Origin: an uncultured Mycoplasmatota bacterium
GTDB taxonomy: Bacteria; Bacillota_I; Bacilli_A; RF39; UBA660
Assembly (NCBI GenBank): GCA_948466315.1
Contig: CAOJZZ010000004.1
Span: forward strand, 1 to 56,591
Direction: 5' to 3'
Length of the DNA stretch: 56,591 nucleotides
Shown here: positions 44,267 to 50,883 of the stretch, in pieces
How the letters are laid out: every line of letters starts with the position of its first letter
How positions within the stretch are numbered: the first letter of the stretch is position 1
Translations under genes and position numbers: made by a program
The notes under the pieces: generated by a model
Told to the model about the DNA's origin: nothing
Seen by the model: only the letters and a program-made list of their open reading frames with translations
Database searches by the model: none

Positions 44267-45901
44267 ATGGATATAATAAAAGCAAGAAAGGAATTATTAC
44301 TTGGAAAAACTATATATGATATGAACTTAAGAGTAGTTGATTACGGCAGGGTATCAACAGATAAAGATAATCAAGTAAATTCCCTTACTAATCAGATTAA
44401 CTATTTTAATGAAATGATCTCTAGTATCAAAAACTGGACTCATATAAGAAGTTATAGTGATGAAGGAATAAGTGGAACGAGAGTAGAAAAAAGAGAAGAA
44501 TTTTTAAGAATGATAGAAGATGCAAGACTTGGCAAAATTGATTTAATATTAACTAAAGAAGTATCTAGATTTGCTCGTAACACTATTGATAGTATTAGTT
44601 ATACTCAGACCTTATTAAAGTATGGTGTAATAGTCTTTTTTATCTCAGATAATATAAATACTCTTTACCCTGATAGTGAATTTAGACTAACTCTTATGGC
44701 GAGTATGGCTCAAGATGAAGTTAGAAAGTTATCAGAAAGAGTTAAGTTTGGTATTAAAAGAAGTATTAAAGATAGAAAGGTAGGCGGAGGGGGACTTTAT
44801 GGTTATATAAAAAAAGATTGTAAACTAATAATAAATGAGAAAGAAGCTCCTGCTGTTAGGATGCTATATTCCTTATATTCAAGTGGAGAATATGGTTTTA
44901 AGAAAATAGGAGAAGAACTAGCAAGTAATGGTTATTACACTAAAAAGGGCAAGATTTTTAGTGATACTACTCTAAAGAAAATGTTAAATAATCCAAGATA
45001 TAAAGGTTATTATACAGCTAATATGTCAGAAGTAGAAGATTATAAAACTCATAGAAAAGTAAAAAAGCCTAAAGACGAATGGATTATCGAAAAAGATAAA
45101 AAAGGAGATGTTCCCGCTATTGTCAGCGAAGAACTATGGGAAAAAGCTAATGAAATATATAAAGAAAAAAATAATAAATGGAATAAAAACGTTTTAAATA
45201 AGGAGTATTATTTAGAAAATAGAAATTATACTTCTAAAATATTTTGTATAGAACATAAAAAAACATTTATCAGAAGTGCCAGTGGTAAAAGAAAAAACAA
45301 TCCAGTATGGCAATGTGGTGAGTATTTAAGAAACGGAATAAAGGGTTGTGCTTCTCCACGTTTATTTGAAAAAGACTTAAATAATATTTTTTCTAAAATA
45401 ATAGAAAATATTATTGATAATAAAGAAACACTTTTGAATATGATAATAAACGATTATATTACTCTAATAAAAGATAATAATACAAATAATAAGCAGTATT
45501 ATTTAAAACAAAAACTACAAGAACAACAAATATATAAAGATAAATTATTCGATATGTTTTTAAAGGAATTAATAACAGATATTGAGTTCTTAGAAAGAAA
45601 TAATAAAATATCCTCAGAAATTTCCACTATTAAAAAAACTATAAATAAATTAGAAGCTAATCAAAATTCTTTAGAGTATTATGAAAAGGAAAAATCTAAA
45701 ATAAGCAAAGAAATCTTACTCTTATTAAATATAGAAGATAATATAGGAAAATATTTTAACTTATTTATTAATAAAGTTTTAGTTAGTAAGATAAATAATA
45801 ATAGAAAAAATATTAAATTAACCATAATATTTAATTATAAATACCCTAATAAAGATGTAGAATTTATATATAACAACAAAGATATCTTAATAACAAATTA
45901 A
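44267..45901 (+). CDS. Large serine recombinase of element 1
   Basis: A 544-residue protein. The N-terminal resolvase domain has 'VDYGRVSTDKDNQVNSL' (catalytic Ser about residue 30), 'YSDEGISGTRVEKREEF', 'LILTKEVSRFARNT' and 'MASMAQDEVRKLSERV'. Then come the recombinase domain ('MLNNPRYKGYYTANMSEVED'), a zinc ribbon with 'FCIEHKKTF' and 'WQCGEYLRNGIKGCASP', a coiled coil, and a C-terminal beta tail. It is closely related to the recombinase at 48448. Such enzymes integrate and excise DNA at short att sites through a Ser-DNA linkage. It ends 48 bases before the right junction, as expected for an integrase adjacent to its att site. RBS AAGGGGATGAG. Confidence 0.95.
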   Translation: MDIIKARKELLLGKTIYDMNLRVVDYGRVSTDKDNQVNSLTNQINYFNEMISSIKNWTHIRSYSDEGISGTRVEKREEFLRMIEDARLGKIDLILTKEVSRFARNTIDSISYTQTLLKYGVIVFFISDNINTLYPDSEFRLTLMASMAQDEVRKLSERVKFGIKRSIKDRKVGGGGLYGYIKKDCKLIINEKEAPAVRMLYSLYSSGEYGFKKIGEELASNGYYTKKGKIFSDTTLKKMLNNPRYKGYYTANMSEVEDYKTHRKVKKPKDEWIIEKDKKGDVPAIVSEELWEKANEIYKEKNNKWNKNVLNKEYYLENRNYTSKIFCIEHKKTFIRSASGKRKNNPVWQCGEYLRNGIKGCASPRLFEKDLNNIFSKIIENIIDNKETLLNMIINDYITLIKDNNTNNKQYYLKQKLQEQQIYKDKLFDMFLKELITDIEFLERNNKISSEISTIKKTINKLEANQNSLEYYEKEKSKISKEILLLLNIEDNIGKYFNLFINKVLVSKINNNRKNIKLTIIFNYKYPNKDVEFIYNNKDILITN

Positions 45902-45948
45902 AAAACGATTATTTTTTAGCTAAAAGTATCTCTTGCTTTACTCAAAGA

Positions 45949-45959
45949 AACCCAGGGTT
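45949..45959 (+). repeat. attR-like junction of element 1
   Basis: AACCCAGGGTT is a perfect odd palindrome around the central A and continues directly into spoVD codons for G-F-V-K-L-G. Compare 39477-39487. Confidence 0.7.
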
Positions 45960-46164
45960 TGTAAAATTAGGACAATTACTTGGTAAAAAACGTTTATTCT
46001 CCTACTTAGATAAGTTTGGTTTTGGTTCTAAAACTGGAATAGATTTAAATGGAGAGGGTAAAGGTATTATTTTTAATCTTGATAAAGTAGGTAATGTCGA
46101 ACTATCTACTACTGCCTTTGGTCAAGGAGTAAGTGTAACTCCTATTCATCTTACTGTCTATTAA
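45953..46164 (+). CDS. spoVD: SpoVD-type PBP, segment 2 of 3 (middle fragment)
   Basis: The fragment of about 66 host codons encodes 'PGFVKLGQLLGKKRLFSYLD', 'KFGFGSKTGIDLNGEG' and 'TTAFGQGVSVTPI', exactly the stretch between the SxN motif and the KTG motif of class B PBPs. It has no start codon or ribosome binding site of its own and stops at 46164, 16 bases into element 2. It has no internal stops and keeps all conserved positions, arguing that it is maintained rather than decaying. It makes sense only when joined to segment 1 and segment 3. Confidence 0.88.
46138..46148 (+). repeat. attL-like junction of element 2
   Basis: ACTCCTATTCA, inside the conserved V-T-P-I-Q codons. Its partner is ACTACTATACA at 50081; identity is 9 of 11, with shared ACT, CTAT and CA. 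Confidence 0.65.
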
Positions 46165-46226
46165 ATGATACCTTTGCTCTAACGAAAGGAATAACTAGTA
46201 AATATACAAAGAAATTATAAATATAT

Positions 46227-46321
46227 TTGGCAAGAGAATTAATTTTATAGTGTATAATTTTGTATTATTTAGGGATTAAATAGCAAAAACGTTTGCTATT
46301 TTTGTAATTATGTTGTATAAT
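46227..46321 (+). promoter_or_regulatory. Promoter, attenuator-like hairpin and second promoter of the element 2 cargo
   Basis: P1: TTGGCA (46227-46232) with TATAAT (46253-46258) in TTTATAGTGTATAAT, like P2 of element 1. A perfect 10-bp hairpin AAATAGCAAA / TTTGCTATTT (46278-46301), followed by TTG, would end P1 transcripts after about 40 bases. P2: TATAAT at 46316-46321, followed by ACCCACTTAATGA, resembles P1 of element 1. The short terminated RNA or attenuation is a hypothesis. Confidence 0.6.
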
Positions 46322-46347
46322 AATACCCACTTAATGAGGGGGATAGA

Positions 46348-48033
46348 ATGAAAAAGAAATTATTAGAGAAAGCAAGATCGATTATATTCTTAGGAGGACT
46401 AAGTACCTTATGTATTACAACTAGCTTATCTTCACTTTCTAAGTCACAATATAAAATAGTAAAAGAATCAAAAATAGGTACAGTATTAGAAAAAGAACCA
46501 GTACTAGCTAACTATTTTACAACTGGTGAATGGTTATCAGAAGATGCCCTACTAAGAATAAATCAAATCTGTAATATACCAGTAGCACCAGTAACAACAC
46601 CATATGATCCAAGGTATTTAGATATTTTAGGTATTAATAAAGAAAATACTAAAAAAACTTATGAAAGTTTACAAACTATTAAAGCAAATAGAAAACATCG
46701 TAATACTAAATATTATGATGAAGAAAAAGATGATATTAAATGGGAATTATTAGCTGAAGATTGTTATACAAGAAGTGTTAATTATAAAGAACCAGACAAT
46801 AATGGTATAATATTAGACCAACCATTTTCAAAAGAAGAAATAAAAGAAAAAATAGCTAATATAAAACAACTTACTCAAAATCTATGTAAAGATTTTAAAG
46901 AATTCGATATAAAGGAATTTGCCTGTACCTTAGCAGATTATAAATTCATCAAAAAATTAGACTATGTTAGTACAGCTTTAGCTTATACAACTAATGATAC
47001 TGTTACATATAATACTTTATTTACACATAGCTTGACAAAAGATGAAATAAAACCTATAGATTTGCATGAGAATTTTCATATTGCAGTAAATGGATGTAGT
47101 GATAAAAATACTGGTTTATCATCTAAAAAAAGGGGTATTAGTGTTCAAAATAAAGATGATAAAAACGTTAGTAATGATAATTTACTATGTATAGATAACT
47201 CTTCTTATAATTATAATAACAGTTATAGTTATAATTTTTTAGAAGAAATATATGCAGAGCTTTATAGTAATAGTGTTTTAAAAACAAAACAACAAAACTA
47301 TATAAATCATGATGAAATACTAAATGCTCTTCAAATAAGTTTAGGATTAAGGTCAAATTACCAAATAGATGATATTTTACAAGATTTAGTCTACCATGAC
47401 CCATTATCATTTATTAAACGTTTCCCAAGCTTTGGAGAAAGAAAGGAAGACTATGTTGTTGATAATTGTAAAATGTTAAAAGCTTATGATATCTTATTAA
47501 GTGATAAGTCACTATATAGTCAACTTCTAGAAAATTCTGATCTATCAGATATTTATAACTATGATAGTGTTAATAGTCTAGCCTTATTTGCTAGTAGTCA
47601 ATTAACTAAAAACTATTTTAATAATTTAATTGTTATGAACGAAATGCATTCAAAAGATATGGAACTAGAAGATAATTATTATATGATAAACTTATTTGAG
47701 AATACCTTAAAAAATACTTTAAAAGCTATTAAAGAAGTTAATCCAAAGTTATCAATAAGAATTAATGATACAGCATTTTATCAAACTAGAACTACTTTTT
47801 TAGGTTATTTAAGTGATAAATATAAACTTTTTCCAAAAGATGTTGAAAGTAAATACTATAGAGAATATAGTTATACAGTTCCACCAAAAGATTACCAGGG
47901 ACCATCATTTTTCGATGACAATAAAAGGTTATATTACATGACTTTATTAAAAGAAGGAGAAAATCACAATATTAAAGCACCATACAATCTACCAATAGGA
48001 ACTTCATATAAAGTCCACAAAAAAACAAAATAA
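46348..48033 (+). CDS. Element 2 cargo: secreted HExxH metalloprotease-like protein
   Basis: A 561-residue protein with an N-terminal signal or anchor region (ARSIIFLGGLSTLCITTSL). A zinc-binding motif 'IDLHENFHIAVNG' (HENFH = HExxH) lies near residue 235, followed about 60 residues later by 'NFLEEIYAELYS', where the EExxAE acids are plausible third ligands of a gluzincin. The rest is helical with many Asn and Lys, ending 'IGTSYKVHKKTK'. It is probably exported and proteolytic. I do not recognise a named peptidase family. GAGGGGGATAG sets the start. It is the only cargo gene of element 2 and has its own promoter and terminators. Confidence 0.65.
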   Translation: MKKKLLEKARSIIFLGGLSTLCITTSLSSLSKSQYKIVKESKIGTVLEKEPVLANYFTTGEWLSEDALLRINQICNIPVAPVTTPYDPRYLDILGINKENTKKTYESLQTIKANRKHRNTKYYDEEKDDIKWELLAEDCYTRSVNYKEPDNNGIILDQPFSKEEIKEKIANIKQLTQNLCKDFKEFDIKEFACTLADYKFIKKLDYVSTALAYTTNDTVTYNTLFTHSLTKDEIKPIDLHENFHIAVNGCSDKNTGLSSKKRGISVQNKDDKNVSNDNLLCIDNSSYNYNNSYSYNFLEEIYAELYSNSVLKTKQQNYINHDEILNALQISLGLRSNYQIDDILQDLVYHDPLSFIKRFPSFGERKEDYVVDNCKMLKAYDILLSDKSLYSQLLENSDLSDIYNYDSVNSLALFASSQLTKNYFNNLIVMNEMHSKDMELEDNYYMINLFENTLKNTLKAIKEVNPKLSIRINDTAFYQTRTTFLGYLSDKYKLFPKDVESKYYREYSYTVPPKDYQGPSFFDDNKRLYYMTLLKEGENHNIKAPYNLPIGTSYKVHKKTK

Positions 48034-48069
48034 ATTAATATGAAAAGTAATTCAGCTTATTTATATTAG

Positions 48070-48137
48070 ACTGCCTTCAAAATTTTTCGACTTTGAAGGC
48101 AGTATGAGAACTAGTAAAAGACTAGTTCTTTTTTTTG
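48070..48137 (+). terminator. Double terminator after the element 2 cargo
   Basis: First hairpin: ACTGCCTTCAAA / TTTGAAGGCAGT (48070-48103), a perfect 12-bp stem. Second: AGAACTAGT / ACTAGTTCT (48107-48129) with eight T's. Together they insulate the recombinase genes from the cargo transcript. Confidence 0.9.
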
Positions 48138-48253
48138 TATTCTGATAATAAACTAAAAAGAAGGGATTAATTATATAACTAAAATTACTAATAGAAAGAA
48201 ATAATTAAAATAATTTATCATATTTATAATATTGATTATAAAAGGGGAATAAT

Positions 48254-48412
48254 ATGGATTTAATAAACAAAATATCATCACGAATTATTGAATTAGAATT
48301 ACAGATAAAACTTCTAGATTATTTAAAAAGAACAGAAGAAATAGAAAGTGATATGTATGATTATCTAGTAAATAAATTACTTATAAAAATAAATCAAGAA
48401 AAGAAAAGTTAA
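48254..48412 (+). CDS. Small protein upstream of recombinase 2, possible directionality factor
   Basis: A 52-residue helical protein (begins MDLINKISSRIIELELQIKL, ends NKLLIKINQEKKS) starting at ATG 48254 behind AAAGGGG. It stands 35 bases before the recombinase 2 start and is the positional counterpart of the 64-residue protein in element 1. The two share a 'YxKRxxxxE...L..KLLIK'-like C-terminal helix pattern. Regulation of excision is an attractive but untested role. Confidence 0.55.
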   Translation: MDLINKISSRIIELELQIKLLDYLKRTEEIESDMYDYLVNKLLIKINQEKKS

Positions 48413-48447
48413 TATAGTATAAATATTTACTAAATTAGGAGGCTGAT

Positions 48448-50079
48448 ATTATAGATTTATATACAGTAAGAAATAATATCCTAAAAGGAAAATCTATTCA
48501 AGAGTTAAATTTACGAGTATGCTTTTATGCTAGAGTATCAACAGAAAAAGATGAACAACTTCACTCATTAACTGCTCAAATATCTTTTTTTAAAGATTAT
48601 ATAAAAAAAATTCCTAACTGGAAATACATTGATGCCTATATAGATGAGGGAATTAGCGGAACTAGAGTAAAAAAACGTGATGCTTTTTTAAAAATGATAA
48701 ATGATGCTAAAAACAATAAATTTGATTTAATTCTTACTAAAGAAATTTCAAGGTTTTCAAGAAATACTCTAGATAGTATTAAATATACTCAAGAGTTATT
48801 AGAAAATGGAGTAGGTGTTTATTTTTTAAATGATAATATTAATACAATATTACCAGACTCTGAATTAAGATTAACTATAATGGCTAGTGTTGCCCAAGAT
48901 GAGGTTAGAAAGCTATCAGAAAGGGTTTCCTTTGGTATGAGACGCAGTATAGAAAATGGTGTTGTATTAGGCTCTTCTAATATTTATGGTTTTACTAAAG
49001 AACATGGCAAATTAATAATAGATCAAAAAGAATCTCTTATGATTAAACTAATTTTTGATAAATATGCTAATACAAATGATGGCTTATCAAAAATATCAAA
49101 AGATTTATATCTTCTCGGTTATAAAAGTAAAACAGGTAAAAGAATAGATCCAACTATATTAACAAGAATTATCAAAAACCCTAAGTACAAAGGATATTAC
49201 TGTGGTAATAAAAGTAAAATAATTGACTATCGTAACAAAAAAAAGAAAAGTCTTGACCAATCAGAATGGATAATTTATAAAGATCAAAAAAATATTCCCG
49301 CTATTATTAGTGAAGAATTATGGGAAAAGGCTAATGAAAAATTATTAAAAAGACAAAAAAGTATTAAAAACAAAGTACAAGATAAAGCAATCTTTCAAAA
49401 TAGATATACTTATTCTGGAAAATTATATTGCCATAATCATCAATTAACTTATCACAGAAATGGTGCTGGTAAAAGAAAAGAAAATCCAGTTTGGGAATGC
49501 CAAGTATATCGTAAAGAAGGATTAAAAAGTTGTAATAGCCCAAGAATATATGAAAAGGAATTAGATAAAATTTTTTATTATATATTTTCAAAAATTCTAA
49601 AAAGTAATCAAAAAATAACAGAAGATTTATTAACTGAGTGTCAAACTTATTTAAAAAATCAAAATAGTATGACAAAAATAAAAGAATTAAAAACAAAACT
49701 AGAAGAACTTGAATTAAAAAAGAAAAAATTATTAGAATTACTAATAGATGATATCATAGAAAAAAAAGAATATCAGAGCCAAATTGTTTTATTGAAAAAG
49801 AAATCAGATGAGTATAATAGAAAAATAAAAGAAATAAAAAACATTTCAAATAATAAGCATACCATTAGAAAAAAGATCACCAACCTACAAAATAGTTTTA
49901 AAAATTGTCTTCAAGATAAAGAATGTTTTAAATCATTTTTTACTGAAATAGTTGACTATATTATAGTTTGTCAAAAAGATAGTATTAATAAAAAACAATC
50001 AATTTTAAAAATAGTTCTTAAAACTGGTAATAATTTAATAGTAACCAGTAATAATTTAGGTAAGGAGTATCATTTTTGA
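48448..50079 (+). CDS. Large serine recombinase of element 2 (non-canonical start)
   Basis: The full frame gives about 543 residues, the same length as recombinase 1. It includes the essential N-terminus 'VCFYARVSTEKDEQLHSL' with the catalytic Ser, 'YIDEGISGTRVKKRDAFL', 'LILTKEISRFSRNT', 'MASVAQDEVRKLSERVSFGM', the recombinase domain ('IIKNPKYKGYYCGNKSK'), zinc-ribbon cysteines ('YCHNHQLTYH', 'WECQVYRKEGLKSCNSP') and a coiled coil. The first ATG (48694) lies after the catalytic serine, so it cannot be the true start. AGGAGG at 48437-48442 points to ATT (48448) or ATA (48451). A rare start codon would keep recombinase levels low. The stop lies directly beside the right junction. Confidence 0.9.
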   Translation: MIDLYTVRNNILKGKSIQELNLRVCFYARVSTEKDEQLHSLTAQISFFKDYIKKIPNWKYIDAYIDEGISGTRVKKRDAFLKMINDAKNNKFDLILTKEISRFSRNTLDSIKYTQELLENGVGVYFLNDNINTILPDSELRLTIMASVAQDEVRKLSERVSFGMRRSIENGVVLGSSNIYGFTKEHGKLIIDQKESLMIKLIFDKYANTNDGLSKISKDLYLLGYKSKTGKRIDPTILTRIIKNPKYKGYYCGNKSKIIDYRNKKKKSLDQSEWIIYKDQKNIPAIISEELWEKANEKLLKRQKSIKNKVQDKAIFQNRYTYSGKLYCHNHQLTYHRNGAGKRKENPVWECQVYRKEGLKSCNSPRIYEKELDKIFYYIFSKILKSNQKITEDLLTECQTYLKNQNSMTKIKELKTKLEELELKKKKLLELLIDDIIEKKEYQSQIVLLKKKSDEYNRKIKEIKNISNNKHTIRKKITNLQNSFKNCLQDKECFKSFFTEIVDYIIVCQKDSINKKQSILKIVLKTGNNLIVTSNNLGKEYHF

Positions 50080-50080
50080 G

Positions 50081-50091
50081 ACTACTATACA
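50081..50091 (+). repeat. attR-like junction of element 2
   Basis: ACTACTATACA, two bases after the recombinase stop codon begins, leading straight into spoVD codons for Q-V-T-A-V. Compare 46138-46148. Confidence 0.65.
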
Positions 50092-50752
50092 GCAAGTAAC
50101 AGCTGTTTCTGCAGTAGTTAATGGTGGTTATCTATATGAGCCATATATTGTAAAAAGTATTTCAGAAAATGAAACAAATACTATTATTAAGGAAAATAAT
50201 AAAAATTTAGTTCGTAAAGTAATCAGTAGTGACACCTCAAGGATTATGCGACACGCTCTAGAAAGTGTCGTGGCTAAAGGGGGAGGAAAATCAGCCTATA
50301 TTGAAGGATATCGAATTGGTGGTAAAACAGGAACAGCCCAAAAGGTAAAAGATGGCAGATATTTAGTTGGAAATTATATTATGTCCTTTATGGCTGTAGT
50401 ACCATCAAATGATCCAGAAGCAGTATTGTACTTAGCTATAGATAATCCTAAAAATACAGCCCTTTTATCTAGTTATACAACAACTCCGATTGCTAGAAGA
50501 ATCCTTCTAGATATAATAGATGCTTTAGGAATTGAAAAACAAGAAAATGCCATGCCTAAAGACTTAGAATGGACGGATAAAGTAACTTATGAAGTTCCAA
50601 ATGTAGTAGGAAAATCAGTTGATGAAGCTAAGAAATTATTATCAAACTTTACTATTGAATACTCAGGAACAGGAGAAACTGTTGTAGAACAATCACCTAA
50701 GGCTAAAGAAAAACTAGAAGATCAAGGAACTGTAAGGCTATTATTAGAATAA
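50092..50752 (+). CDS. spoVD: SpoVD-type PBP, segment 3 of 3 (KTG motif and PASTA domain)
   Basis: The segment continues 'QQVTAVSAVVNGGYLYEPYI' and contains the third transpeptidase motif K-T-G at 50324-50332 in 'IGGKTGTAQKVKDG', 'GNYIMSFMAVVPSNDPEAVL', and one PASTA domain ('VPNVVGKSVDEAKKLL' to 'QGTVRLLLE'). There is no start codon for the first part; an internal ATG at 50246 opens a shorter frame but would give a headless product. Joined to segments 1 and 2 it completes a 635-codon gene including stop. No frameshift or nonsense mutation is present, implying that selection acts on the assembled gene or that insertion is recent. Confidence 0.9.
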
Positions 50753-50883
50753 AAGATTTGAAAATACGAAATATTTAAATAATTTTTACGAACAAGTACT
50801 TTTTAAGTCCTAAAAAATTACTTATCAAAATAAAATTAAGTACAAAAAATAAAATATATGATACAATAATATAAGGTGATACT

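Larger units (their letters stand above)
39477..45948 (+). mobile_element. Intervening element 1 in spoVD, about 6472 bp, serine-recombinase encoding
   Basis: Boundaries are defined by the split host frame. Left junction AACCATGGGTT (39477-39487) and right junction AACCCAGGGTT (45949-45959) share AACC and GGGTT. Removing 6472 bp rejoins AAC-CCA-GGG-TTT in frame, giving N-P-G-F. Contents left to right: a terminator, two promoters, a 1326-residue secreted enzyme, a 64-residue protein and a 544-residue serine recombinase whose stop lies about 50 bases from the right junction. Everything is co-oriented with the host gene. No transposase, replication or conjugation genes are present. This looks like a minimal site-specific intervening element, not a phage or ICE. 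Ability to excise is inferred. Confidence 0.88.
46149..50091 (+). mobile_element. Intervening element 2 in spoVD, about 3943 bp, serine-recombinase encoding
   Basis: The left junction ACTCCTATTCA (46138-46148) and right junction ACTACTATACA (50081-50091) define a 3943-bp insert. Removing it rejoins ACT-CCT-ATT-CAG-CAA-GTA in frame (T-P-I-Q-Q-V). Contents: a promoter/attenuator region, a secreted HExxH metalloprotease-like protein, a double terminator, a 52-residue small protein and a serine recombinase ending one base before the junction repeat. Gene order and orientation are the same as in element 1, but the junction sequence and cargo differ, so it is a separate element of the same architecture only 196 host bases away. 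Confidence 0.88.

Noticed and set aside
39477-50091. One single composite prophage or ICE covering both inserts
   Set aside because: A clean 196-base stretch of spoVD lies between them, each has its own recombinase and junction pair, and no phage structural, replication or conjugation genes are present.
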